This document shows positions 1 to 8,851 of a stretch of 64,000 nucleotides of DNA, piece by piece. Each line of letters begins with the position of its first letter. Position 1 is the first letter of the stretch. Origin of the DNA: Streptomyces sp. HSG2 (GTDB taxonomy: Bacteria > Actinomycetota > Actinomycetes > Streptomycetales > Streptomycetaceae); the NCBI RefSeq assembly GCF_016598575.1, contig NZ_CP066801.1, positions 930,001 to 994,000 on the forward strand, written 5' to 3'. The position numbers and the translations under genes are program-made. The notes under the pieces are model-generated. The model did no database searches and was not told where the DNA came from. It worked only from the letters and a program-made list of their open reading frames with translations.

Positions 1-132
1 GATAACACCCCCGAGTGGCCTTGAAAAGAAGGCCGAATCGTCTCGCGGAAGCATCGGGGTATTTCTGGGCAGCGCGAAATTCCGGCAGTCTCGCGCCTGC
101 CGGCGACAGCCCTCGCGTACGGCTCCCGAGAG

Positions 133-888
133 TCACCCGTCACGCATGAGACGCCTGATCTCCGTTACCAGTACGGTCAGTGCGGCCCGTTCGGGCACCG
201 TCGTCCCCGGATGCCAGAGATCGACGAGAAGACACGTGCGCGGCCGAATTCCCTCGTTGCGCGCCTCGTGTTCGAAGGAATAGTCGAAGAGGAGGCATTT
301 CCCTTCCACCCATGATCTGGTTTCACCGGCGACCGTGATACTGCAACCGTCCGGAATGTCGACGGCGAGGTGCAGATTGATGCTGAAGTTCCACAGGTCG
401 CAATGCGGCGCGATGGTCGCGCCGGGGAGCAGGGTCGAGAAGTGGCATTCCAGAAGCGGACACAGCGTGCCCGTCCTGACGGCGTACTCCTCCAGCACCC
501 GGTAGGCCGTCGGCGCGACCTCCGCGGCCTCCTCGACCAGCCGCCCGTTCCGGTGCAGGTACAGGGCCCGCCAGTCCGCCTGACGGGTCAGATAGTGCTC
601 GTACTCCGCGAAGACCTCCGGTCTGTCGGCCCAGGCCCCGTTCAGCTCCTCCTTGATGGCGGGATGGGCCTCCTCGAACGCCGCCACGACCGGGGCGATC
701 TCCGGGTGCCCGCGGGGGTCGTGCCAGGGGGTCTCGGCGAGCCCCGGAAGAATCCACTTCGCGCCCCGCCGCAGCGGGTGGCGCGGCGACCCTCCCCCGG
801 GTTCCAGCATCGACTCCACCCGCCGCAGGGACTCCCGGCCGTACTCCTCCCTGATCGCGGCGAAGGCGTCTTCCAACTCGGGTGTCAC
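133..888 (-). CDS. Aspartyl/asparaginyl beta-hydroxylase-like oxygenase
   Basis: This 251-residue protein looks like an Fe(II)/2-oxoglutarate-dependent oxygenase of the aspartyl/asparaginyl beta-hydroxylase family. The visible metal ligands are the HxD at residues 162-164 (HCDLWNF) and a distal His at 207 (FEHEARN). An Arg near 217 is placed to bind the co-substrate carboxylate. The family hydroxylates protein side chains or small peptides; nothing here reveals the substrate. The GTG start at 888 follows a purine-rich GGGAGGGG, which supports it. The gene stands alone, about 200 nt from the copper operon on the same strand. Family call is confident; the specific reaction is unknown. Confidence 0.82.
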   Translation of the reverse strand: MTPELEDAFAAIREEYGRESLRRVESMLEPGGGSPRHPLRRGAKWILPGLAETPWHDPRGHPEIAPVVAAFEEAHPAIKEELNGAWADRPEVFAEYEHYLTRQADWRALYLHRNGRLVEEAAEVAPTAYRVLEEYAVRTGTLCPLLECHFSTLLPGATIAPHCDLWNFSINLHLAVDIPDGCSITVAGETRSWVEGKCLLFDYSFEHEARNEGIRPRTCLLVDLWHPGTTVPERAALTVLVTEIRRLMRDG

Positions 889-1092
889 GCGGGCCCCTCC
901 CTCCCTCGCACCGTCCGGGCCGGCCGGTGTCGTCAGGAGTAGTCGGGCGAGGTCGACGGTCGGTTCCCGGCAAGGCGCCGCTCGCCGCGTTCCGGGGAAG
1001 GTCCCGCACGCCGGTGCGCGATGCTCACGGACGGGACGGAGGGCGGCCTCGCGACGGGCGGGCCCGTCGACCGGCGCGCCCGCACCGACCGC

Positions 1093-1635
1093 CTAGGGCA
1101 CCGGAGTCGTACCGGGTCGGACCACGGTGGCGACCGCCTCCACCCGGCCGCTTCGACTGAACTCCAGGGTGAACGGCACGCGATCACCGGGCCGCCACTC
1201 ACCCGGCGGCACCGGCACCGTCAGATCGACGCCGCTCGGAGACATCACCAGGGTCTCGCCGCCCGACACGGAGACGGAGTCGATCGGCGACCGATAGGCG
1301 GCGTTCCCCGGCGTCATGCGGTGCTGATGGAGTCTCACGGCGCCCGGCGCCTCCGCCGCCGTGACACCGACCAGCGTGTCGGCCGACCCACCCTCGTTGA
1401 CGATCCGGAAGAACGCGGCGGTCTCCGGTACGCCGCCCGACGGCATCAGGACCTTCCCGGCGTCGACGGAGACGCTCGCCGGCGTGCCCGCCAGGCCCGC
1501 CGTCACCCAGGCCGTCAGGCCCGCCAACCCCACCGCGCAGGCGGCGACCGGCACCAGGGCGGCCGACACCACCTCGCGCGGCCTTCTCCCCCCGGAACCG
1601 GCCCGCTCGGACCCCGTCGTCTCCGCGTCGTTCAC
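1093..1635 (-). CDS. PCuAC-like copper chaperone, membrane-anchored
   Basis: A 180-residue protein: a cytoplasmic N-terminus, one transmembrane segment at about residues 24-50, then an extracytoplasmic beta-rich domain of the PCu(A)C type. That family carries Cu(I) outside the membrane to cuproproteins or exporters. The ligand region reads HQHRM around residues 103-107 and a lone Met follows near 131, so the usual spaced Met/His pattern is only partly kept. The GTG start overlaps the stop of the upstream ATPase gene by 4 nt (GTGA), so the two are translationally coupled. This is the last gene of the copper operon. Family assignment is good; metal binding is inferred. Confidence 0.75.
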   Translation of the reverse strand: MNDAETTGSERAGSGGRRPREVVSAALVPVAACAVGLAGLTAWVTAGLAGTPASVSVDAGKVLMPSGGVPETAAFFRIVNEGGSADTLVGVTAAEAPGAVRLHQHRMTPGNAAYRSPIDSVSVSGGETLVMSPSGVDLTVPVPPGEWRPGDRVPFTLEFSRSGRVEAVATVVRPGTTPVP

Positions 1636-3932
1636 CGGACACCCGCCCTTCCCCGGTCGGCGGCGCCCCGCGCCCGACCTCGTGCCACCGACGGCTGCCA
1701 ACTCCGCAGCCGCAGACTGTTCGCGACCACCAGCACCGAACTCGCCGACATCGCGGCGGCGGCCACCATCGGATTGAGCAGACCGACCATGGCGAGCGGC
1801 AACGTCACGACGTTGTACCCGAACGCCCAGGCCAGATTGGCGCGAATGGTGCTCAGCGCCCGCCGGGACAGACGCACCGCGTCGACCAGGGCCTCGATGT
1901 CCCCGCGGGAGAGCGTGAGATCCGCGGCGCCGATCGCCACGTCGGTGCCGCCGCCCATGGCGATGCCGAGATCGGCCGCGGCGAGCGCGGCGGCGTCGTT
2001 CACGCCGTCGCCGACCACCGCGACACGGGCTCCCTCCCGCCGGAGTTCGCGGACGAGGGTCGCTTTGTCCTCGGGTGAGCACCGGGCGCGCACCTCGTCG
2101 ATGCCCAGGGCGTCGGCGACGGCCCGCGCCGGCGCCTCGTGATCGCCGGTGGCGAGGATGGGCCGGATGCCGAGCCGTCGCAGCCGGTCAACGGCACGCC
2201 AGCCGCCGGGCCGCACCAGGTCCCCCACGGCGATCAGACCCACGACCACGCCGTCGACCCGGACCAGGACCGGCGTGTGGGCCGCCGCCTCCGCCGCCGC
2301 CGACGCCTCGGTCAACGCCGGGGGCAGATCGGCATCCGGCGCGCCGGCCTCCACGACGCGCCCCTCGACGACCCCTCGCACCCCGCGCCCGGGGGTCGCG
2401 ACGAATTCCGTGACCTCGGGGAGCGGTTCCCCCGTCGGGGCGCGACGGGCCCAGGCGGCGATCGCCTTTCCGACGGGGTGCTCGGACCCCTGCTCAAGCG
2501 CCCCGGCGAGGCGCGCCACCTCGTCCCGCTCCAGCGTGCCCGGCACGGCGGTGGCCTCGGCCACGGTCATCCGGCCGGTGGTGAGGGTGCCGGTCTTGTC
2601 CAGGACGACGGTGTCCACATGCCGGAGCGCCTCCAGGGTGCGCGGGCCGCGCACCAGCACACCCAGTTGGGCGCCGCGCCCCGTGGCGGCCATGACGGCG
2701 GTCGGCGTGGCCAGACCCAGCGCGCACGGGCAGGCGACGACGAGGACGGCGACGCCGGCGGTGAGGGCGGCCTGCGCGTCGGCGCCCGCTCCCAGCCAGA
2801 AGCCGAGCACGGTCACGGCCAGGGTGAGCACCGCGGGGACGAACACACCGGCGACCCTGTCGGCCAGCCGCTGGGCTCGCGCCTTGCCCGCCTGGGCCTC
2901 GGTGACGAGGTGGGCGATCCGCGCGAGGCGGGTGTCCGAGCCGACCGCCGTGGCCCGCACCAGCAGCATCCCACCGGAGTTGACGGCGCCGCCGACCAAG
3001 GCGGAACGGGGTCCCACCTCGACCGGTTCGCTCTCGCCGGTGACCAGGGAGAGATCGACCGCGGAACTCCCCTCCACCACCACCCCGTCCGTGGCGACGC
3101 GCTCGCCTGGGCGTACCACGAAGACCTGCCCCGTCCGCAAGTCCTCGATGGGCACCGACCGTTCCGTCCGCCCCTCCTTGACGGAGACCTCCTTGACCCC
3201 CAGCTCGGCCAACGAGCGCAGCGCCGCCCCGGCACCTCGGCGGGCCCGTGCCTCCAGGTACCGGCCGGTCAGCACGAACAGGGGGACGCTCACGGCGGCT
3301 TCGAGGTAGAGGTGTGCCACGCCTTCGGAGGCGGCGGGCAGGAGGCTGAAGGACATCCGCATGCCGGGGGCGCCCGCACCGCCGAGGAACAGGGCGTACA
3401 CCGACCAGGAGAACGACGCCACGACCCCGAGGGAGACCAGGGTGTCCATGGTCGCGGTGGAGTGCCGCAGCCCGCGGAGCGCCCGGACGTGGAAGGGCCA
3501 GGCGCTCCAGCCGACGACAGGAGCGGACAACACGAGGCAGAGCCACTGCCAGTCGCGGAACTGGAGGGCGGGGACCATGGAGAGCACGAGGACAGGTACG
3601 GCCAACAGCGCGGTGATCACCAGGCGCTGTCGCTCCGCGCGCCCCTCGGCGGACGCGGCCTCCGCCTCCCCGGGGGCGGGGCGTTGGGCGTCCGTCTCGA
3701 CGGGGGGCGACTCGGCTCGGTAGCCGGCCTGTTCGATCGCCGCCAGCAGTCGATCCGGCGTGATCGCGGCGGGATGGCTGATCCGGGCGCGCCCGGTGGC
3801 CAGGTTGACCTGGGCGGAGACGCCCTCCAGTCGACCGAGCCGCTTCTCGACCCGTCGAACGCAGGCGGCGCAGGTCATGCCGCTCACGGTGACGTCCGTG
3901 ACCACGAGCGTGGCCGTCGCCTCGGCCGCCAT
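1632..3932 (-). CDS. copA: Copper-translocating P1B-type ATPase
   Basis: A 766-residue heavy-metal P-type ATPase that exports Cu(I) from the cytoplasm using ATP. Domains in order: one N-terminal HMA domain (GMTCAAC, residues 18-24), membrane helices, the CPC metal-binding motif in ACPCALG (P1B-1 type), the phosphorylated Asp in DKTGTLT, the SEHP motif of the nucleotide domain, and GDGVND. The reading frame is open further upstream, but ATG 3932 is chosen because the HMA domain starts directly after it and it overlaps the stop of the previous gene as TGATG. It sits between a His-tailed small membrane protein and a PCuAC-like chaperone, which fits copper detoxification. Confidence 0.93.
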   Translation of the reverse strand: MAAEATATLVVTDVTVSGMTCAACVRRVEKRLGRLEGVSAQVNLATGRARISHPAAITPDRLLAAIEQAGYRAESPPVETDAQRPAPGEAEAASAEGRAERQRLVITALLAVPVLVLSMVPALQFRDWQWLCLVLSAPVVGWSAWPFHVRALRGLRHSTATMDTLVSLGVVASFSWSVYALFLGGAGAPGMRMSFSLLPAASEGVAHLYLEAAVSVPLFVLTGRYLEARARRGAGAALRSLAELGVKEVSVKEGRTERSVPIEDLRTGQVFVVRPGERVATDGVVVEGSSAVDLSLVTGESEPVEVGPRSALVGGAVNSGGMLLVRATAVGSDTRLARIAHLVTEAQAGKARAQRLADRVAGVFVPAVLTLAVTVLGFWLGAGADAQAALTAGVAVLVVACPCALGLATPTAVMAATGRGAQLGVLVRGPRTLEALRHVDTVVLDKTGTLTTGRMTVAEATAVPGTLERDEVARLAGALEQGSEHPVGKAIAAWARRAPTGEPLPEVTEFVATPGRGVRGVVEGRVVEAGAPDADLPPALTEASAAAEAAAHTPVLVRVDGVVVGLIAVGDLVRPGGWRAVDRLRRLGIRPILATGDHEAPARAVADALGIDEVRARCSPEDKATLVRELRREGARVAVVGDGVNDAAALAAADLGIAMGGGTDVAIGAADLTLSRGDIEALVDAVRLSRRALSTIRANLAWAFGYNVVTLPLAMVGLLNPMVAAAAMSASSVLVVANSLRLRSWQPSVARGRARGAADRGRAGVR

Positions 3933-4165
3933 CAGCCGCCGCCCCCGTGGTGGGTGTGCCCGGTGTTCCCGCCCGTGTCGCCGCTGCCGCCGGGCGTCGA
4001 GGATCCGTGCAGGCCGGGGGCGACCGGTCCGACCGTCGAGCCGACGGCGTAGGAGACGGCGAACAGCGCCACGAGCAGCAGCAGGAACCCCCACAGGGCG
4101 GGCGCGGGGAGCGGGACGCGGAGTGTCACGCCCGCGACGCGGGGTGACTGAGGGACATCGAGCAT
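3932..4165 (-). CDS. Small membrane protein with Gly/His-rich tail (copper operon)
   Basis: A 77-residue protein with one clear transmembrane helix (about residues 22-45, LWGFLLLLVALFAV) and a C-terminal tail ending in HTHHGGGG. The ATG at 4165 is preceded by a good ribosome site (AGGAAAGG, about 6 nt away). Its stop overlaps the copA start (TGATG), so it is the first gene of the operon. The His cluster and the operon suggest it binds or hands over copper at the membrane, but no known domain is recognised and that role is inference. An open frame extends upstream to 4414 without ribosome-site support. Confidence 0.7.
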   Translation of the reverse strand: MLDVPQSPRVAGVTLRVPLPAPALWGFLLLLVALFAVSYAVGSTVGPVAPGLHGSSTPGGSGDTGGNTGHTHHGGGG

Positions 4166-4421
4166 GCCCGACCTTTCCTGGTCGCGTCGGATCGTGCGAA
4201 GCGCGGCCTCCTCGGCCGTGCCGCCGAAGCGGTCGTGCCGCGAGGGTCCCGGGTTCCGCGACTTCGGCGTGATCCGCGTCACGTCACCCGCGCGGCCTCC
4301 ACGCCCGTCCCGGGCAGCGGCCGGAGCAGGGCGGTCCGCGAACGCCCTGAAAGGACCGGTCGGGTTCGCCAGGCCTGCGCCCGGGGCGTAGCCGGCGAAC
4401 CCGACCTCGGTCACGGTGTCG

Positions 4422-4727
4422 TCACCAGGAGGACTTGGTCACTCCGGGGAGGAAACCGGCGTGGGCCTGCTCGCGGGCGCGCACCCGGGACAGGCCGAAC
4501 TTGCGCAGGTGGCCCCGGGGTCGGCCGTCCACGCTGTCCCGGTTGCGCACGCGCGTGGCGCTCGCGTCGCGGGGCTGGCGTCGCAACTCGGCGAGTGCGG
4601 CCCGGCGCTCGTCGTCGGTGGAGGACGGTCGACGGATGATCGTCTTCAGCTCCGCACGCCGGGCGGCGTACCGCTCGACGGTCGCCTTGCGCTTCTCGTT
4701 CTGGGCGATCTTGCTCTTCTTGGCCAT
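4422..4727 (-). CDS. rpsN: 30S ribosomal protein S14, zinc-independent paralogue
   Basis: A 101-residue S14 of the long, zinc-free (C-minus) type: it starts [13 protein letters not shown], ends with the S14 signature around [11 protein letters not shown], and lacks the CxxC pairs of zinc-binding S14. Such paralogues replace the zinc form during zinc starvation, freeing zinc. The ATG overlaps the L28 stop as TGATG, so both genes form a leftward operon driven from the palindromic site near 5003. The cluster layout matches the Zur-regulated alternative ribosomal protein locus known in Streptomyces coelicolor. Confidence 0.95.
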   Translation of the reverse strand: MAKKSKIAQNEKRKATVERYAARRAELKTIIRRPSSTDDERRAALAELRRQPRDASATRVRNRDSVDGRPRGHLRKFGLSRVRAREQAHAGFLPGVTKSSW

Positions 4728-4963
4728 CAGACCTTCTCCCCTCGGGCACGGATGCGGGCGACGGCGGCCTCGATGCCGATGGCATCGATCGTCTTGATCG
4801 CCTTCGCGCTGAGCGTGAGCCGGATATGCCGGCCCTCGGCGGCCAACCAGTAGCGCTTGCGCTGGATGTTCGGGTCGAACCGCCGCGAGGTGCGCCGGTG
4901 CGAGTGGGAGATGGTGTTGCCGAAGCCCGGCTTGGCGCCGGTCAGCTGGCAGTGTGCGGACAC
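4727..4963 (-). CDS. rpmB: 50S ribosomal protein L28, alternative paralogue
   Basis: A 78-residue L28 recognised by the N-terminal [12 protein letters not shown] and the central [12 protein letters not shown]. The paired cysteines of zinc-binding L28 are not present (only Cys5 remains), so it is the zinc-sparing form. It starts with GTG at 4963 after GAGAGGAAG, and runs leftward into rpsN with a TGATG overlap. The divergent L33 gene begins 70 nt away, leaving a short shared control region that holds a perfect inverted repeat. Confidence 0.94.
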   Translation of the reverse strand: MSAHCQLTGAKPGFGNTISHSHRRTSRRFDPNIQRKRYWLAAEGRHIRLTLSAKAIKTIDAIGIEAAVARIRARGEKV

Positions 4964-5002
4964 GGTCGTCTGCTTCCTCTCGTCTGACTGCTACTTTTCG
5001 GT

Positions 5003-5015
5003 AATGGAAACCATT
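5003..5015. promoter_or_regulatory. Probable Zur operator between rpmB and rpmG
   Basis: A perfect inverted repeat AATGG-AAA-CCATT lies in the 69-nt gap between divergent rpmB and rpmG. Its AT-rich NAATGNNNNNCATTN shape resembles Zur (zinc uptake regulator) boxes of actinobacteria, and the genes on both sides are the expected Zur targets. Zn-loaded Zur bound here would block both directions. The site is seen; the regulator is inferred. Confidence 0.72.
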
Positions 5016-5032
5016 CCCATATAGTACGCGTC

Positions 5033-5197
5033 ATGGCACGCAACGATGTACGTCCGATCATCAAGCTCCGCTCCACCGCCGGAACCGGCTACACCTACGT
5101 CACCCGAAAGAACCGGCGCAACGACCCCGACCGCCTGGTCCTGCGCAAGTACGACCCCGTGGCCAGGCGCCACGTCGACTTCCGCGAGGAACGCTGA
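5033..5197 (+). CDS. rpmG: 50S ribosomal protein L33, zinc-independent paralogue
   Basis: A 54-residue L33 ([12 protein letters not shown]... to the end VDFREER). The positions usually held by two CxxC pairs are non-Cys, for example YVTRKNRRN and LRKYDPV, so it is the C-minus form used under zinc limitation. The ATG at 5033 lies only 17 nt past the inverted repeat, so the transcript has a very short leader and a weak ribosome site. It leads the rightward arm of the cluster (L33, L31, CobW-like, S18). Confidence 0.93.
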   Translation: MARNDVRPIIKLRSTAGTGYTYVTRKNRRNDPDRLVLRKYDPVARRHVDFREER

Positions 5198-5251
5198 CCC
5201 ACCCACGCCCGCCCCCACCGCCGCCGTCCCCCGATCCGAAGGACAACCCCG

Positions 5252-5509
5252 ATGAAGCCCGGCATCCACCCCGCCTACGGTCCCGTCGTCTTCCGCGACC
5301 GCGCCGCGAACTACGCCTTCCTCACCCGCTCCACCATGACCAGCGACAAGACCGTCGACTGGGAGGACGGCAACACCTACCCCGTCGTCGACGTCGAGGT
5401 CTCCCACGTCAGCCACCCCTTCTACACCGGAACCGCCCGCGTCCTGGACACCGCCGGACGGGTCGAGCGGTTCGAGCGCCGCTACGGTCGGCGGGGAGCC
5501 GACCGATGA
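5252..5509 (+). CDS. rpmE2: 50S ribosomal protein L31 type B
   Basis: An 85-residue type B L31: [14 protein letters not shown] at the start, then [15 protein letters not shown] and SHPFYTG. It lacks the CxxC zinc motif of type A L31. Type B L31 is the classic zinc-starvation replacement, and in Gram-positive bacteria it displaces the zinc form from ribosomes. An AAGGA ribosome site precedes the ATG. Its stop overlaps the start of the CobW-like gene (ATGA). Confidence 0.95.
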   Translation: MKPGIHPAYGPVVFRDRAANYAFLTRSTMTSDKTVDWEDGNTYPVVDVEVSHVSHPFYTGTARVLDTAGRVERFERRYGRRGADR

Positions 5510-6660
5510 CGAACGCGACCCGCATGCCCGTGGTCCTCGTCGCCGGCCTTCACTCCGAGGCCCGCCGACAGGTGGTCGACCACCTGCTTCGCGCCGTCCC
5601 CGGCAGCGTCGCGCTCCACCACGCCCTGTCCACCGCTACCGACGGCACCGTCCTGCGTCAGGTGCGCGACGCCTCCGGCGAGCTGTCACGAGGCGAGGCC
5701 CCCCTCGTCAACGACTGCGCGTGCTGCGCCCTGCGCGAGGATCTGGTTCCCGAACTGGAACGACTCGCCGCCGGCGGCCTGACCCGGCTCGCCGTCGTCG
5801 AACTGTGGGACTCGGTGGAACCCAAGGCGATGGCCGAGGTCATCGCCGCCCACGGTGCCGACGCGTTCCGTCTCGCCAACGTCGTCACGGCAGTCGATCC
5901 CGCACTCGTCCTGCCCTGTCTGGCCAACGGCGACGACCTAGCCGAGGTCGGACTGGCCGCCGCGACGAGCGACCAGCGCACCGTGGGCGACACCTGGGCA
6001 CGGCAGTTGGAGTACTCCCCCGTCGTCGCCGTCGTGGAGAACGACGAGGCGGACGAGGAGGATCGCGCGCTCCTCACCCAACTCCACCCCACCGCCCGCC
6101 AGGTGAGGGCCGACTCCCCGGAACTCGCCGAACTGGCCTTCGCCGCCTTCGACGTGGAGGCCGCCGCGGCGGCCCAGCACCCCGCCTGCGCGCTGCTCCC
6201 CCAGGAGACCGACGACGCCGGGGTCACCACCCTCGTCTGGCGCCGCCACCGCCCCTTCCACCCCGAGCGCCTGTACGACGCGCTGGAGGACCTCTGTTGT
6301 GCCGCCGCCCGCAGCCGCGGCCGGTTCTGGCTCGCCGACCGCCCCGACACCCTTCTGGCCTGGGACGCCGCCGGCGGAGCCCTCTGTGTGGAGAGCGCCG
6401 GTCCCTGGCTTGCCGCCCTGCCCGACGCCGCCTGGGACCTGGTCCCGCCCGTACGCCGGGCCGCCGCCGCGCTCGACTGGCACCCCGAGCACGGCGACCG
6501 CTGCCAACACCTCGTCTTCACCTCTCCCGGACTGGACGGGGACGGACTCACCCGAGTCCTCGAATCCTGCCTGCTCACCGACGCCGAGTACGCGGCCGGA
6601 CCCGAGACCTGGAGGCGCCTCCCGGCCGCCTTCGACGCCCTCCTCGACCCCGTCGCGTGA
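5506..6660 (+). CDS. CobW/COG0523-like protein with degenerate P-loop
   Basis: A 384-residue relative of the CobW/COG0523 metallochaperone GTPases, embedded in the zinc-starvation cluster between L31 and S18. The family CxCC metal motif is intact (C71, C73, C74 in [11 protein letters not shown]). A C-terminal CobW_C-like region follows ([16 protein letters not shown], about residues 240-255). The Walker A segment that should read GxxGxGKT is instead AGLHSEAR (residues 13-20), with no Gly-Lys-Ser/Thr, so ordinary GTP binding is doubtful. It is coupled to rpmE2 by a 4-nt overlap. Likely role: zinc handling for the cluster. The equivalent S. coelicolor locus also carries such a gene. Confidence 0.82.
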   Translation: MTNATRMPVVLVAGLHSEARRQVVDHLLRAVPGSVALHHALSTATDGTVLRQVRDASGELSRGEAPLVNDCACCALREDLVPELERLAAGGLTRLAVVELWDSVEPKAMAEVIAAHGADAFRLANVVTAVDPALVLPCLANGDDLAEVGLAAATSDQRTVGDTWARQLEYSPVVAVVENDEADEEDRALLTQLHPTARQVRADSPELAELAFAAFDVEAAAAAQHPACALLPQETDDAGVTTLVWRRHRPFHPERLYDALEDLCCAAARSRGRFWLADRPDTLLAWDAAGGALCVESAGPWLAALPDAAWDLVPPVRRAAAALDWHPEHGDRCQHLVFTSPGLDGDGLTRVLESCLLTDAEYAAGPETWRRLPAAFDALLDPVA

Positions 6661-6705
6661 CCCCACCCGACCCACCCACCGCAACCCACCCGAGAAGGAG
6701 CCCCC

Positions 6706-6945
6706 ATGGCACCCCGTCAAGCGGCGCGCAAGCCGCAGAAGCCCCGCCCCAACCCCCTCGACGCGGCCCGCGTCACCTACATCGACTACAAGGACGTCGA
6801 CCTGCTGCGCAAGTTCGTCTCCGACCGGGGCAAGATCCGCAGCCGCCGCGTCACCCGCGTCAGCGCCCAGCAGCAGCGGCAACTCGCCGCCGCCATCAAG
6901 AACGCCCGCGAGATGGCGCTCCTGCCCTACGCCGCCAGCCGATAG
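6706..6945 (+). CDS. rpsR: 30S ribosomal protein S18, alternative paralogue
   Basis: A 79-residue S18 with the family core [20 protein letters not shown] and the C-terminal [18 protein letters not shown]. It lacks the N-terminal cysteines of zinc-binding S18. A GAGAAGGAG ribosome site sits just upstream of the ATG at 6706. It is the last gene of the rightward arm and is followed at about 50 nt by a long perfect hairpin terminator. Confidence 0.94.
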   Translation: MAPRQAARKPQKPRPNPLDAARVTYIDYKDVDLLRKFVSDRGKIRSRRVTRVSAQQQRQLAAAIKNAREMALLPYAASR

Positions 6946-6998
6946 GGAGCGCCACGCCCGACCCGCCACGCCTCGGGCGGCCTCCACCACGGCATCCC

Positions 6999-7044
6999 GG
7001 CACCGCCCCGCCCCGCGTCGACCTCCCCGGGGCGGGGCGGTGCC
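6999..7044 (+). terminator. Strong hairpin terminator after the zinc-starvation operon
   Basis: A perfect 17-bp GC-rich stem (6999-7015 paired with 7028-7044) with a 12-nt loop follows rpsR. There is no clear U tract, as is common for Streptomyces terminators. It separates the ribosomal cluster from the pseudogene region that follows. Confidence 0.8.
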
Positions 7045-7151
7045 GCCGACACCCCCGAGCGCCCTGCCGTGTCGCGACGGATGGCGTGCCGGGGCTCTGC
7101 CGGGCACGGGCGGTGGTCTGGCGTGACCTTGGTCACCGGCCCCGCCCGAAT

Positions 7152-7590
7152 GTGAGGTCCTTCGCGCACATCGCGCCCCTCGGCCCCGACGACCCCGCGG
7201 AGCTGGGCGGATACGAACTGCTGGGCCGGATCGGGCAAGGTGGGACGGGCCAGGAGTACCCGGGGGAGTCGCCCGCCGGGGAACCGGCAGCCGTGAAGGT
7301 GATCAAACAGTCGCTGGTCGACTCCGAGACTCGGACCCGGTTCACGCAGGAGGTGGAGATCCTCAAGACGATCGGGGGGACCCGGATCGCCGCTCTCATG
7401 GGCGCCGCCCCGGACGCCGAACGCCCCTGGCCGGCCACCGAGTACGTCGAGGGGCTCGACCTGAGCCGGCACCTCGCCGCCCACGGTCCGCTCCCCGCCC
7501 CGCCCGCGGCGGCGCTGGGCACCACCCCGGCCGAGGCCCTGGCCACCGTGCACGGGCAGGGGCTGCCGCACCGCGACCTACCAGGCAAGG
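7152..7590 (+). pseudogene. Decayed serine/threonine protein kinase, N-terminal part
   Basis: From a GTG at 7152 the frame reads like the N-lobe of a bacterial Ser/Thr kinase: GGYELLGRIGQGGTG for the glycine loop, AAVKVI with the ATP-binding Lys, then a degenerate catalytic loop HRDLPGKA where HRDLKPxN is expected. Similarity stops near 7590, before the DFG segment, and the frame runs into unrelated DNA that belongs to a relic on the other strand. It is a truncated, degraded copy with no likely activity. Confidence 0.72.
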
Positions 7591-7599
7591 CCCTTCACG

Positions 7600-8060
7600 A
7601 GCCGTCGATCCGTGTGTACCTGGCTGACGTTCTGGACCTCAAGGTAAGCGATCCTGCGCCCTTCGGCCGTCTCGATCAAGGTGAACGGCCAGCGAGCCCA
7701 GCGTGCTCCTCGCTACCCAGCGGCATCACCTGAATCTCAACCGTACGCTTCTGCCCCACCGACAGGATTTGCTCCAACTGCGCGCGGCACGCCGCGCCCG
7801 CCGATCGGCCTCCGCGACACAGACTCGTCGATGACGAAGCTCAGTAGCGGATTTGGGCGCTTCGCGAAGATCTCCTGCCGCGCGATGCGAGCCGCAACCC
7901 GGCCCTCGACAGAGCCCACGTCCAGCGGCGGACGCATCGTCCCGAACACCGCCCGCGCGTACTCCTCCGTCTGCAACAGCCCCGGCACCGCACTGGTTCG
8001 CGTAAACATACGACTCGACGGCCTCCCCCTCCGGCCTGGCCGCGTCCCGGCTCCCCTCCG
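7600..8060 (-). pseudogene. Decayed Scr1/DUF5753-type regulator
   Basis: Read on the minus strand across three frames, this segment spells the C-terminal domain of the XRE-Scr1/DUF5753 regulator family: EGEAVESYVYANQ, then VPGLLQTEEYARAVF, LLSFVIDESVSRRPIGGR, QLEQILSVGQKRTVEIQVMP, and PFTLIETAEGRRIAYLEVQ. At least three frame changes separate these blocks (near 8000, 7795 and 7690). The N-terminal helix-turn-helix is missing. It resembles the intact regulators at 23453-24313 and 37727-38605. Confidence 0.75.
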
Positions 8061-8317
8061 GACCCGGCGACCGGCCACTACCACCCCAACTCTCAGCTCA
8101 AGGTGAGGCATCGGCGTCCTCGGAGAAGGCCCCGACACCGCACGAGGCCACATCCCGCCGGCGAGATGGCCGCACGACACACGTCCCCCACGACGGGCCC
8201 ACCGATCGAGTCCAACCACCCCGCCGCCCCACACGACAACGGCAGGGGGCTGGAAAGGGAGTCCTCACGGCCACCGCTCCAGTCCCCGACCCTGATCAAG
8301 GGAGCACTCACGTCAGC

Positions 8318-8755
8318 TCACTCGGTCATCCAGTCCGGGGTAGGGACGCCGGTGAACTCGTTCCAGGCGCGGCAGTACTCCCGGGTGCGCGGGCCCGCGA
8401 GGCGCCACACTGCCCGAAGGTCGTGGCCCAGATCCCAGGCGTTGAGTAGCGCTTCAACGAAACCCGTCGCGACCGCGTTCCGGTCGGTTTCGCTGCCGGA
8501 CGTCAGGACGTCCTCCAGGATCCGCAGCACTCGGCCCGACTGCTCGGGGGTCAGCTCGGCCGACCTCTGCGCGAAAGCCGTACCGAGGGACCCCAGCCGC
8601 ACGGTGATGGGCGGTACGTCGTACTCGTGGGCGGGAGCCGTCCCGTCAAGGTCGGCACCGGCCGCGCCATGCCAGTAGGCGAGCTCGGCCCGGTCCGTTT
8701 CGGCCAGGGCATCGCCAACCGCGACGAGCGCCCGATACCAGTCAGGTGTTGCCAT
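8318..8755 (-). CDS. Hypothetical protein
   Basis: A 145-residue, mostly acidic and soluble protein of unknown function (MATPDWYRALVAVGDALAE ... FTGVPTPDWMTE). No signal peptide or membrane segment is visible. The ATG at 8755 is chosen because the conserved-looking protein starts there; an in-frame start at 8800 would add 15 residues. It is preceded only by a weak GGA. It lies next to a GNAT gene in a region rich in mobile-element scraps. The composition suggests a real gene, but I do not recognise the family. Confidence 0.55.
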   Translation of the reverse strand: MATPDWYRALVAVGDALAETDRAELAYWHGAAGADLDGTAPAHEYDVPPITVRLGSLGTAFAQRSAELTPEQSGRVLRILEDVLTSGSETDRNAVATGFVEALLNAWDLGHDLRAVWRLAGPRTREYCRAWNEFTGVPTPDWMTE

Positions 8756-8851
8756 CACAGTCCATTCGGTGCGTTCTGCATGTCGCGGCGGCTCTGGCAA
8801 GCGGTCCGGACCTGCCCTCGGACCGGACCGCTCACCGCGTGCTACGCCTCA

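Noticed and set aside
2139..4052. Long plus-strand frame opposite copA
   Set aside because: Composition typical of antisense to a high-GC gene; copA is certain on the other strand.
6960..7050. Long hairpin as a possible riboswitch or attachment site
   Set aside because: Perfect stem directly after the last operon gene fits a terminator; no repeat partner is found.
5721..7733. A 670-codon plus-strand frame spanning the CobW-like gene and the kinase relic
   Set aside because: Only the last part (from 7152) has homology; the rest is the wrong frame of real genes.
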